Below, piece by piece: positions 1-10,669 of a stretch of 64,000 nucleotides of DNA. The notes under the pieces were generated by a model. That model was not told the DNA's origin. It was given only the letters and a program-made list of their open reading frames with translations, and did no database searches. Position 1 is the first letter of the stretch. Each line of letters starts with the position of its first letter. This DNA comes from Chimonanthus salicifolius (Eukaryota; Streptophyta; Magnoliopsida; Laurales; Calycanthaceae), in the NCBI GenBank assembly GCA_013350335.1, contig CM023539.1, positions 24,421,043-24,485,042 of the forward strand, read 5' to 3'. The position numbers and the translations under genes are program-made.

Positions 1-607
1 CAACATCCAGCAAGGATCCGACTTGTGGCACAGTAAGCCATGCGCTTCATCGACTTGATGCAGTTTGTGCCGTGGATAGCAGCAAACGAAGAGGAGAAGG
101 TCCAGCATTTTTAGAATGGACTCCGACCGTTTCTGCAGCGGTAAGCGGCCGGCCTAGTCTTCGACACTTTAGAGGAGATCATTGATCGAGTTTCAAAGGT
201 AGAGGCAGTGGACTCCATCAACCGGAGCGTCGACAACTCCCAGAAACCTTCTTCCAATAAGAAGGCGAAGGTCAACCAGAAAAAGGACTTTCTTCAAGAA
301 GAGCCAGACTAGCGTAGGACAGTCGAGTCGGTCTGACTCCCGACAATTCATGTGCTACACCTGCATCCAGCCTGGGCATACTTCCAAGTTCTGCCCGTCA
401 GGAGGAGAGAAGGAGTGTTTTCACTGCAAGCAGACCGGGTACCTGTTTAACGACTGCCCTTACCTCGGTAAAGCTGCACCTTCGCAAGGCGCAGGAGTTT
501 CTTTTTCCGTGGCGCAACCATCTGTCGGTCGAGGTTCTCAACAGACCTCTAGAGGCTCGGTGGCACCAAGGAACGGACCACCAAGGAATAGTCAGGGGAG
601 AGGATAA
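1..607 (+). pseudogene. gag: gag remnant with two zinc knuckles
   Basis: This is the C-terminal half of the nucleocapsid precursor. From position 1 to about 310, frame 1 reads a typical plant gag stretch (FIDLMQFVPWIAANEEEK, then NGLRPFLQR), interrupted by stops at 34-36, near 112 and near 145. Frame 2 then takes over with a CCHC knuckle CYTCIQPGHTSKFC (from about 353). A second knuckle, CFHCKQTGYLFNDC, has tyrosine in place of the zinc-binding histidine. The frame ends at a stop at 605-607. The knuckles would bind genomic RNA in the virus-like particle. The frame change, the stops and the lost histidine show the gene is dead. Confidence 0.85.
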
Positions 608-658
608 GGACGTCCTCAGGGGAGAGTCTACACGATTGAGATTCAGAAAGAAGAGCCA

Positions 659-1210
659 ATGGAGAACACGGTGATGGAAGGTACCCTTAATCTTTTCAGT
701 CTTTTGGCTCGATTCTTTTTTGATACCAGTGCTCCGCATTCCTTTATTTTTAGAACTTGTTGTGATAGATTGGGTTTGAAACCGGTAGAAGTAGATAACC
801 CGCTAATGGTAGTATCACCCTTGGGTAAGAAGGCTTTGGTGAACCAAGAGTGTAGATCTTGTGTTTTGAAGATTAGCGGTGTAGAGTTGTCCTATGATTT
901 TCTGGTTCTGGAAATGACGGACTTTGACATCATCCTTGGTATGGATTGGTTGTCAGTTTTTGAGGTTCTGATCGACTATTCTCAAAGGAGAATTCGTGGG
1001 GTCTCTTCAACTTGTGAGAGGTTTATGGAGAAGTTAGTACCCTATGAGAAGATGAGAGTAACTTTCTCTGGCCTTAGGGTGTATTCCGGTAGTGTCGTAA
1101 CGAGCATGGGTTGGGAAGATGTAGGTGGTGTAGAGTCTATTACTCCTTGGGTGGTGTGTGAGTTTATGAATGTGTTTCCTGACCAGTTAGCTGGGCTACC
1201 TCCACGCTGA
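659..1210 (+). pseudogene. retropepsin-like protease remnant
   Basis: This is an aspartic protease of the Ty3/gypsy polyprotein, in the same frame as the zinc knuckles. The catalytic loop reads FDTSAPHSFIF where relatives in this window have [10 protein letters not shown], so the DSG triad has become DTS and the active site is probably damaged. The conserved FDIILGMDWL motif follows about 80 residues later, as expected for this family. The frame ends at a TGA at 1208-1210, after the sequence GLPPR and just before the protease-RT linker EIEFVIDLK. The upstream methionine at 659 is only the first ATG after a stop; the native protein continued from gag. Confidence 0.85.
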
Positions 1211-2472
1211 GAGATAGAGTTTGTTATAGACCTAAAGCTAGGAACATCTCCAATTTCTATGGCACCTTATAGGATGGCCCTGGTTGAACAGAGAGAGCTA
1301 GCTACGCAGGTAGATGAGCTTCTTAGACTTGGTTTTATCCGTCAGAGCAACTCGCCGTGGGGCACACCTGCTCTCTTTGTGAAAAAGAAGGATGGATCGA
1401 TGAGGATGTGTATAGATTACCGGCGGCTTAACCAGGTAACTATTAAGAATAAGTATCCGTTGCTTAGAATATATGACCTCTTTGATCTTTTGAGGGGATC
1501 GAGATGCTTTTCCAAAATCGATATGACGTCGGGTTACCATCAGTTACGGATTTGAGAGGAAGACATTCCTAAGACTGCTTTCCGGACGCAGTATGGTTTA
1601 TACGAGTTGGTGGTGATGCCTTTCGGTTTGACGAACGCGCCAGCCATGTTTATGGATTTGATGAATCGTGTTTTCTGACCGTACCTACGAGAGTTCGTGA
1701 TAGTCTTCATAGACGATATCTTGATCTTTTCGTCGTTAGAGGAGGAGCACGAGCGTCATTTGCGGATTGTTCTTCAGACTCTTAGGGAGCATCAGTTGTT
1801 CGCTAAGTTGAGCAAGTGTGAGTTTTGGTTGACTCAAGTGCAATTTTTGGGGCATGTGGTGTCTCCATGAGGAATCTCTGTAGATCCAGCGAAGGTGGAA
1901 ACAGTGAGGACTTGGGAAAGTCCCAAGAACGTGTTCGAGATCAGGAGCTTTTTGGGATTAACAGGATATTACTTAAAGTTTATCCCACACTTCTCTTATA
2001 TCGCGGTGCCGATGACTCGGCTGACGAGGAAGAACGTCAAGTTCGAGTGGAACGAACCTTGTGAAAGAGCATTCCAGGAGCTGAAGGAGAAGTTGATGAC
2101 GTCTCCAGTTTTGGTGATACCCGAATAAAGACGAGGTTACGATGTGTATTGCGACGCGTCCAAGTTTGATTTGGGTTGTGTGCTGATGCAAGAGGGGAAT
2201 TTAGTAGCTTATGGTTCCAAGAAATTGAAGGGACACGAGCAGAACTACCCGACTCATGATTTGGAGTTAGCAGCCGTCGTATTCTCGTTAAAGTTGTGGA
2301 GACATTACTTATATGGTGAGAAGTTCAATGTGTTTTCTGATCACCATAGTCTCAAGTATATCTTCACTCAGAAAGACTTAAATATGAGGTAGTGAAGATG
2401 GATGGAGTACCTAGGAGATTATGACTTCAGTCTCTCTTATCACCCAGGGAAAGCCAACGTGGTGCCGATGTC
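1211..2472 (+). pseudogene. reverse transcriptase and RNase H remnant
   Basis: Frame 2 carries the RT domain: [20 protein letters not shown] at about 1375-1435, [14 protein letters not shown] near 1515-1552, [17 protein letters not shown] near 1617-1668 and the catalytic FIDDILIF near 1707-1730. RNase H follows with [16 protein letters not shown] (from 2142), [10 protein letters not shown] and [10 protein letters not shown]. Stops lie at 1553, 1676, 1868, 2126, 2390 and 2393, and a one-base frameshift near 2465 moves the pol frame from 2 to 1. Most stops sit where relatives have CGA, CAA or CAG codons. The catalytic residues are still visible despite the breaks. Confidence 0.9.
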
Positions 2473-4068
2473 TTGAATAGAAAGTCTCACAACAACATGG
2501 CGAGGATGGCATCCTTGCAGTGGAAGATGTTGGAAGTTCTGTCCGAGTATGATCTGGAGTTGATTGAAGGAAGTGGGTCAGTAAAAATCCATACTTTGGT
2601 TCTGCAACCCGAAGTAGTTAGATTGGTGATGGAAGGACAACATAGCGACCTAGAAGCGAAGGAGTTGGCGACTCAGTTTTCAGGAGGAGCGACTCTAAAA
2701 GATTGGAAGATCAAGGCGGACGGAGGTCTTACTTTCAAAGATAGACTTTTTGTACCAAAGTCGGACGAGTGCAGGAGAAAGGTGCTTGATCACTTTCATC
2801 ATTCTCGCTTTGCAGTGCATCCTGGTGGTACAAAGATGTATCATGACTTGCGGCGACTGTTCTGGTGGAAAGGTATGAAGCAAGAGGTAGCAAATTTTGT
2901 GTCTAAGTGCTTAACCTGTCAACAAGTGAAAGCGGAACATCAACGACCTGGTGGAAAGATGCAACTTTCAGAAGTGGTTGAATAAAAATGGAAGCATATC
3001 ACGATGGATTTTGTAACTAGATTCCCGAAGTCTCCTAAGAAGAACGACGCTATTTGGGTAATAGTCGATCGATTGACAAAGTCAGCTCACTTTCTGCCGA
3101 TCAAGAAGACGGATTCTTTAGCTACTCTAAGTAGACTGTATTTAAAGGAGGTAGTCAGATTGCATGGAGTACCTGTATCCATAGTATCTGATAGAGATCC
3201 GAGGTTTGTGTCAAGGTTTTGGCAAGGATTGCAAGAGGAGTTGGGGACTAAGCTGTGCTTCAGAACTGCTTTTCACCCTCAGACGGATGGTTAATCAGAG
3301 AGAACCATTCAAACCTTAGAGGATATGCTCAGAGCTTGTGTGATGGATATGCAGGGAAGTTGGGAAGATCACTTGCCTTTGATCGAGTTTGTCTACAACA
3401 ACAGTTATCACTCCAGTGTTCAGATGGCACCATATGAGGCTTTGTATGGCAGACCTTGCAGATCACCTCTTTGTTGGACAGAGGTAGGAGACAAATCGTT
3501 AATAGGACCTGATCTAGTGCGTGAGACGTCAAAATAAGTTGAAGTAATCAGACAACGTCTCAAGACAGCCCAGAGCATACAAAAGAGTTATGCTAACAAA
3601 AGGCGGCGACCTTTGGAGTTTGCAGTTGGCGACCGAGTTTTCTTACTTGTGGCACCACATCATGGAGTGCAACTGTTCGGGCGCAAGGGAAAACTATCAC
3701 CTAGATATGTTGGACCCTTTGAGATCTTGAAGAGGATAGGAGAAGTGGCCTATCAGTTGGATCTTCCTCAAGCTTTGGAGAGAGTGCATAGTACATTCCA
3801 CGTCTCTATGTTAAGGAAGTACGAGCTTGACCCGTCGCATGTAATTAGTTTTGAAGATATTGAAGTCTCAGAGGACCTAACTTTTGAGGAAGTGCCAGTA
3901 AAGATTCAAGGACATCGGACTCAAGAGCTCAAGAGGAAATCTATTCCTCTAGTACGAGTGCTGTGGCAACATCGCGACGTGCAACACGAGACGTGGGAAC
4001 CTGAATCGACGATGAGGAAGCGGTACCCTGGCTTGTTCACGAGCCAAAAAGGTATAAGTTTGTTTTAA
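2473..4068 (+). pseudogene. integrase with C-terminal chromodomain, remnant
   Basis: The HHCC zinc-binding region covers about 2800-2940 (HPGGTKMYHDLRRLFWWKG, then CLTCQQVK). The DDE core has its first aspartate in [10 protein letters not shown] at about 3007 and the second in IVSDRDPRF near 3190. The catalytic glutamate lies in SERTIQT just after the TAA at 3292-3294. The [13 protein letters not shown] motif and the ..[15 protein letters not shown] block follow near 3613-3740. The chromodomain ([20 protein letters not shown]) is at about 3945-4020 and ends at a TAA at 4066-4068. Stops at 2983, 3292 and 3535 break the frame. In living relatives the chromodomain targets integration to modified histones. 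Confidence 0.9.
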
Positions 4069-4101
4069 ATTTCGGGACGAAATTTCTTTTAGGGGGTAGG
4101 A

Positions 4102-7100
4102 TGTATTATCCTGACTCAGATTAGGCGTGTTTTAGCTTAATAATCTTGCTTAGACAGGCTAATCTCGAAGACTACAGTTAGGGCTTTGAGGAAAGCCCAG
4201 GTGTGGCCCAATCCGAGCTCGAGAGCTGGATGGCCAGTTTGGTAATTTACCGTTTATTATATTGTTTTTATAAATTATGTTGTTATGTGATTATTATTGG
4301 ATGATAATGTTCTCTTTAATAAAGGATTTGTATTTCTGATTTTAAAATAATTTTATTTTCAGAAAATAGTATTAAAACTGCCCGTCAAAACCCCGAAAGG
4401 GAGTAATAATTATTTTAAATGATTTTGGAGATGAGATAAATTTTGAAACAAGTAGTTTATGTTAGACCATTTTAAGAATGGTCTAGTTATTCTTTAAAAT
4501 CCCAAAATGAGGTTTCTAAATTGCTTTATTTAATATTTGTTTAATTAAGTAAATAGTGTTAAATTATGGTTTTATTTTAAATCAATGGTTTTTAGTAAGA
4601 GTTAAATCTCCAAATTTTTATGGTGATCAAGGTTTTCAAAACCCAACTTATCTGTAAGGTTGGATTAAGTTTTTGAGTTTTCAAAATCTTATATTTAGTT
4701 AAAAATCCAGTTTTTATCAAACTAAGGGCTTTTTTGCAAAATCAGAAACCTTGGAGGACTTATTTGCAACCAACCCAAACCAGTGAACAGTGATTCCATT
4801 GTTTCGGACGTCCCCTCACCGCTGCATGCAGCGACATGCACTGGCCAACCGGCCTCCATCTACGGATGAACTTGGCTATAAATCCCAGCCTCTTCAGCTG
4901 GTTTGAACTCCCACCAAAGCTCTCCTTCTCTCAGTCTCCCTCTCAGCTCTCTGATTCTCAGACCAAACCAGCCGAGACTCCCTGCCTTGCCTCTGTTTTG
5001 CTGTCTTTCAATAACCCGTAAGCCTTAGACGAAGTTTTTCCAAAAGTCGGATCTTAGCCCAGGAACTCCAGTGAAGGTAACCACTGTGTTCCTCTTTCAA
5101 TTCCAGTCAATTTAGAATCGAGAAAAACCGGTTTTGGCCCTGTTTTGAGTGAGTAAAACCAGTTTGAAGTTTAAGGAAAACCATGGGTTCTCTTGTACCT
5201 GTGAGCTTTCAGTGTTTAAATCCGTTGGCCTACTAAGTTTTAAAACCTTAAACCATTCCTTATGGAAAGAGGACTCATAGAGGAGTCCATCGGACCGGCT
5301 AGATGTGGAAACCGAATCCGGAAAACCCACTGTTTCCGGATTCGCATTTCACACGTTGTCTGCCGTCACTGTCTGTTGGCGCAGATAGTCAGGAAGACGA
5401 CTCTCGGACGGTCCGAGAGTCGATCTTCGGACGGTCCGAGGGTCACACCCTTCGGACGGTCCGAGAGCACCCCTCGGACGTTCCGAGCTTCACCCGAAGC
5501 CTAGAAGTGCCCGAGGCTAGCCTAACTCAGCGGGACGATCCGAGCAGAGCTCAGAAGGACCAAACCCCACTTGGACGATCCGAGCCTCACTTCGGATGTT
5601 CCGAAGTGTACAGACCCACTGAGACCTGTTTTTCTCTATTTTTTCGGTTCAAATGGACTTCGGATGTTCCGAGACCCGATCTTCGGACGATTCGAAGTCA
5701 AACCCATGGTCCGAGGTTAGTGACTAGTTTAGGTGTGGTTCGGATGATCCGAAGCCACAGTACCTGGTTCCGAGACATGTTCCGAGGGACCCAGTTTTAA
5801 GTGTAAAATGCTACTATTTGTTTATTTGATTGCATGTGATGTTAGTACCCCTTGTTAAATTAAAAATGTACTAATCATCTTCTCTTATTAGTATAGTGTA
5901 TATACTATTGTATTCACTTCCAAGCCGACTCTATTGGTCGGGCACTGAGTGATCTCACTTTCAGGCCGACGCTATATTTGTCAGGCACTGAGTGACCTCA
6001 AGGCCTTACTCAACATGTCAGATCTGGTCCTATCCAGAAGACAACCGAGAAGTGACCCTAGTATCTAGACCTAACTCAATAAGTCAATCTGGTCAATGCC
6101 CAGAAGACAATATGAGTTTTGGACTGAGCACCTTTTTATTATATTATCTTGTGGATTATTATAATGTAAAAAGGATAGAAACCAAGTAGGAGACTCAATT
6201 CCATATACCTTGGATATTTTCGGGAAACCAAGTATGACTTTGAAATACTACTTGCATGTATGCTTTTGATGCCATGTATATTGATTGTGCCCTTGTCTGT
6301 TTGTTTGAACTGAGACTGCGAAACCACACATATATGGTGAGGGAACCTAACTTTGCAGTAGGTGTAAACAAGTTTTGTTATTTGAAATGGATCTTGAGCA
6401 ATGAGTGGTTTCATGTTGATGAACCTACCCATGTGCCTAGACATGATGCACTATTGTAAGAAGTGCTTATGGTGTTTATTATGAGTTATACTGCTTCCAC
6501 GTACCTTTTACTATTGAATCATTGCCGATGGTGATGGTTACGTCTACTGGACCAGGTGGGTCGACAGTGACTGGCAAGGTGTGTCAGTACCGGTTTGAGG
6601 TGTATACCGGAGATGTACTTGCAAGGAGGTATTTTGACTATGTCGGGACTTAATACTATTGGTGTCAGTATAGTATTTAGGGGTTACGGTGGATGACAGC
6701 AGTATTGGAAAGGATTGAGGAATTATGAGAATGTTGACAATATGTTACTTGATGTTAAGAATTTATTATCAAGCATAAGATATTATTGCAACTGTTAATT
6801 ATTGCTAACCTGTTGTTTACTTAGAACTGTACTGTTATATTTCCTTCACTGGGCTAGTTAGCTCACCTCACTCACCTTTTAGGAGATGAACCCGAGGAGG
6901 AGAATCCTCTATTTCAAGCTTAGAGTGGATAAATTGCGGCATTGCTTTGGGATTCCCAGTGAGGGGAATACCCTTATTTGTGCTTTCTGGTTCTTGGAAC
7001 CATTTTCTTTTGTAATGTACCGAGTGTGGTACTTAGTTTGTATCAATGTCATGTATTGAAAACTACTACGCTTCTATAGTTACTCTGATGATAATGTTGT

Positions 7101-7333
7101 TTTTGAAATAATAATTCAATGGTTAGATTTATGTGATCATGTTATGTGTTTGTGTTTATGTCTATTGTTGGGTTAGACATATGGTATATGTTTGAGTCCA
7201 CATGTTAGATCATGTGTGACCTATGGGCCTAACTGTTGATCCGGCCCAGTTAGAATGCTTGAGTGTTGTCTTAGCTTTAAAAAAAAAAAAGCCAATAGCG
7301 TTCCGGGCCCACCCTTCGGGTCGGGGCGTGACA
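4102..7333 (+). repeat. 3' LTR of the 1-7333 element
   Basis: The LTR starts with TGTATTATCC directly after the purine tract and ends with GGGGCGTGACA at 7333, followed by catag. Its length (about 3.23 kb) suits long-LTR chromoviruses. It contains the palindrome array described separately, a Trp-poor CT-rich leader-like stretch near 4900-5000, and an A-tract at 7279-7290 close to the 3' end. The partner 5' LTR is outside the window, so no target duplication can be tested. Open frames inside this LTR (for example 5303-5800) are by-products of the repeat and are not genes. Confidence 0.8.
5396..5790 (+). repeat. Cluster of palindromic TCGGACGGTCCGA motifs inside the LTR
   Basis: About ten copies of a 13-14 bp imperfect palindrome occur in under 400 bp. 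Copies include TCGGACGGTCCGAG at about 5405, 5428 and 5454, TCGGACGTTCCGAG near 5474, TCGGATGTTCCGA near 5592 and 5659, TCGGACGATTCGAA near 5683 and TCGGATGATCCGAA near 5739. Spacing is irregular (about 20-90 bp). The arms are TCGGA and TCCGA. No coding function is apparent. Confidence 0.85.
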
Positions 7334-8212
7334 CATAGACATGGACATTCCACCTTCATCACCACCACCATCACCTAACATGACTGGAGAAAGAGTCGAA
7401 AAGAAACCTCTCGAAGACTACTTTTCACCAGTCACACCCAACACACCATGAGGCATAGTTGTTCCAACAACTAATGTAGCCTTTGAACTAAACTAGCCCT
7501 ATTACATCTTTTACCCGTATTCCATGGACTTGATCGTGAGGACCCTTACCTACATGTTAAAGAATTCTTAGAAATTTGTGCCACCATCAAACTTCAAGGC
7601 ATCACTGATGAATCCATTTAACTTCTTCTTTTTCCTTTTTCTCTTAAAGAAAAAACGAACTCTTGGCTAAATTCTCTACCTGCAAACTCCATCACAACTT
7701 GGGATCAGTTGGTCAACAAGTTTTGAATAATTCTTTCCTAGTATCTAAATTTAACGCCCTCAAGAAAGAAATTTCAAACTTTAATCAAAAGGAGGTTGAA
7801 CAATTTTGTGAGTCATGGGAAAGATTCAAAGATACGTTAAGTAAATGCCCCCACTACAGCTTTGAAACGGAGAGACTCGTGAAATTCTTTTATGGTGGTT
7901 TAACCACATCGAACCGCACAATGGTCGAGTCTGAATTTTTAAAGCTAACTACAAACAATGGATAGACCTTTTTAGAATCGCTTGCAGAAAGTTCTCAGTG
8001 GTGGGGCTTCCCCAAAAGAGAAAATTTAGCACAAAACTCAAAGAGATGAGGTTTATACGAAGTTAGTAGCGACTTCAACGTTAAGCATGCAATTGCGAGC
8101 TTAACAAAGAAAATCGATGCTTTAGTAATAACTCATGCAATGAACCCATCATTTGGAATGCATGCTGAATTTTGCACATTGTGTTCTACCAAAATGAACC
8201 TAGTGTTGATAT
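7334..8212 (+). pseudogene. gag: Tat/Athila-type gag remnant
   Basis: Translating the plus strand gives the signature of Athila/Tat gag: HGLDREDPYLHVKEFLEIC, then LFPFSLKEKTNSWLNSLPA, then ITTWDQLVNKF. After a frame change near 7720 it continues with SWERFKDTLSKCPHYSFETE and FFYGGL (7798-7900). Several stops and the frameshift make it a pseudogene. The 3' part breaks off near 8200, where an unrelated LTR begins, so the rest of this element is gone. The left edge abuts the end of the preceding LTR at 7333. Confidence 0.8.
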
Positions 8213-10247
8213 TTGTAATGGACTCCAATGTAGTAAAAGATGAGGGTTTAAGTGTGTGAATTAAACCCCTTCATGGAGGGACTTGTGATAAATTCAAATG
8301 TGTAACAATGGACCCAAGAAAAATGGGAAAAGGACACCATGGGTTCGGCCATGGTGTATGGCCGAACCCAAGGTCCAATTGTGAGCATTTTGATGGGTTA
8401 AATTGGAGGGTGAATGATGTTTATGGCCTCCAAAGGGTATGAATGGATAATGGATTCAATGTGGTTTAAATGCATGAGGTAAACCCCATGGTAAGATTTG
8501 ATGAATTAGGTATTTTGAAACCATGACCCATTGTATGAACCATTTAAAGGGTTAAGTATGGGGTTTTGGATGGGTTCAAATGAATAAGGGTTAGGTGAAT
8601 TAAAGGGCTAATTTTTATGATTATATGACATCTTGATGGGCATTAATGAATCTAAATTATGAATCAATTTTGGACTTAAGTGTGTATGGATAAATGAGTA
8701 AATAATCATGTAAAAGAGGTAATGGCAAAACCGTAAATATTGGCCAAAATGAAGAAACCCATTAAGACTTGATGTATGGGCTTAGAAATGGTTAAAACGT
8801 GGACTAATTGATAATGTATAATAAGGTACCGGACATCGTAAGCGGTGCGTGATCTGTGACCGGATCATCGGACGGAAGCGAAAAAGGACGCTAGTCGGTA
8901 TTCGGTAGGATTCCTACCTTTTTGTAAGCCATGGATTGAGTGATGGTTTCTTTGAATTATTTTGGAAATTATATGGTTTGTTTTAAGATGGGTTTTGGAT
9001 TTAGTATTATGTGATGTTTTCCTTTAATTTATTTTGGTAATCATGTGGTTGTTTTTAAGATGGGTTTTGGATTTTGGTATTATGTGATGGGTTTCCTTTG
9101 ATTTATTTTGATAATTATGGGATTGTTTTAAGATGGGTTTATGACTATGATTTATATATATTACATGGCATGTGGCATATACATCTCATGCATGACATGG
9201 GAGGGATATGGTATGGGAAGGATGAAATGAAACTGGAGTCCATGCTCCATCGGGACGACTGAGAAGCAAGCATGGGGATATCTTGATGTGTTTCATCCAT
9301 CAAGAGGGATATTATGAGATATAACCGGAGTCCATGCTCCGTCGGGGCGACCGAGAAGCAAGCATGGGGATATCTTGATGTGTTTCATCCATCAAGAGGG
9401 ATATTATGAGATATAACCGGAGTCCACGCTCGTCGGGGCGACCGAGAAACAAACATGGGGACACCTTGACGAGGCTTTACCATCAAGGGGGATGATGTGT
9501 GACTGTTTATATCTTGACGAGGTATTTGCCATCAAGGGGACGATTTGTGACTGTTTATTTCTTGACGAGGTTTTTCCGTCAAGGGGGATATGGCATCATG
9601 ATAGTAAAGATGATGGGTGGGATTCATAACACAGACACCCATGGCATGACATTCATCTTATAGTTTTCCTTATATGATTTCATATGTGGTTGTTATTACT
9701 AATCCATGTGCTACCCCTATTTGGAGTCCTACTGAGCGCGTTGTCTAACGCCCTACTTCTACCCTAGCTGATGACACAGGAGATGGCGGAAACGGAGGAC
9801 GAGACGGGAGCCAAGCTTAGGAGCTTGGGAAAGCGAGCTGTTTAGTTTATTTAAGTTTTATTTTGGAAATGTAATTTTGAGTAACTTAGCTCGTCGGAAT
9901 GTAATAACTTAAATTACTTGCTATGTTTTGGATTTTACTTTGGGACAATACGACTTAGTGGTATTTTTGTAATTAAATGGATGTTTCTTCCCTGCTATCT
10001 GAAAATTTGTAGGATAGTCTCTATGGAAATTTCTGCACTTAGTTAATATTCCACAAGCTTACGTCTACGTGTGAACTGGTCTCTGTGGACTTCGTTCCAC
10101 TCACATGTAGGGTTGGCCAGTTAAGGGCCGGGCTTTAGAAGCTCGGACTTAACTCCCGTCGTGACGTCGGCGCCCTTTGTTACTCTTTATTTCAAAAAAA
10201 AAAAAAAAATAGACTCTGATTTTCGGTGAAAAGGGGCGGGCGTTACA
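8213..10247 (+). repeat. Truncated LTR of the same family as the 19.8-30.2 kb element
   Basis: This is the 3' two kilobases of a plus-oriented LTR. It shares with 21.6-23.77 kb the hairpin GGGTTCGGCCAT..ATGGCCGAACCC (8341-8369), the segment near 8825-8910 with GGTATTCGGTAGGATTCCTACC, the tandem CCGGAGTCCATGCTCCGTCGG blocks, the GGCCAAGCTTAGGAGCTTGG-like segment near 9810 and the end GGGCGGGCGTTACA. The 5' end of the LTR is missing and no target duplication is visible, so it is a remnant, not an intact solo LTR. Confidence 0.8.
9225..9600 (+). repeat. Short tandem repeats inside the LTR
   Basis: About three units of roughly 90 bp contain the imperfect palindrome CGGAG-TCCATG-CTCCG followed by TCGGGGCGACCGAGAA and a cttgaYg..catcaag segment. 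They lie near 9236, 9319 and 9418; the third has lost part of the palindrome. Equivalent units are at 22912-23060 on the plus strand and, inverted, at 34385-34495 and 56545-56660, so they are a family-wide LTR feature. Confidence 0.8.
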
Positions 10248-10669
10248 GTGGAGAGTGGAGAAGGGAGGATTGCCGTGTGAAAGAAAATGGAATAGGAGGG
10301 TTTGACGTGTGAAACAAAATGGGATAAGGAGAGTGTCGTCTCAGGGTATTAAGATAAGGAGTGATGGCTTTTCTTTCCCTCCTTTTGTGGTTGCCCTAAG
10401 TTAGGAGTGTGGTGTTGGGTCACACCTTTCCATGTGGCGTGCCACGTCATCTCCCATGTGGTGTGACGCCACATTATCAATTTATTTTCATTAAATTTCA
10501 TAAATTAATTTCTCATCGCACCACTTGACATTAAATTATATTTAAATCTATAATTTAAATCACACTTAATCCCTTCTTAATTACTTAATTAAGTCTCCTT
10601 AATCTCAATTAATCATTAATTACCCTTTTTAATCCAATTAATAAATATTAAAATTTTCGGGGTGTCACA
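10248..10669 (-). repeat. Start of a minus-strand LTR (3' LTR of an eroded gypsy element)
   Basis: On the minus strand the sequence begins TGTGACACCCCGAAAATTTT at 10669, a typical LTR start. It is preceded (10670-10720) by a gggac(a)aaaattcc stretch like the one upstream of 3' LTRs elsewhere in the window. Only about 420 bp survive before the unrelated LTR end at 10247. It contains paired CCATGTGGCGTGCCACGTC and CCATGTGGTGTGACGCCACA blocks near 10429-10470. Confidence 0.6.

Larger units (their letters stand above)
1..7333 (+). mobile_element. Old Ty3/gypsy chromovirus (Tekay/Del-like), 3' part with 3' LTR
   Basis: The domains run gag, protease, reverse transcriptase, RNase H, integrase, chromodomain and then a 3.2 kb LTR, which is the chromovirus order. 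The 5' LTR, primer site and gag start lie outside the window. The coding part is broken by about ten in-frame stops and at least two frameshifts, so the copy is inactive. A gggacgaaatttc stretch and a purine-rich tract (agggggtagg, 4091-4100) precede the LTR. Assignment to Tekay/Del rests on the C-terminal chromodomain and the long LTR and is an inference. Confidence 0.9.

Noticed and set aside
1..4068. Endogenous pararetrovirus (RT without integrase)
   Set aside because: Integrase, chromodomain, polypurine tract and LTR are all present, so it is a Ty3/gypsy chromovirus.
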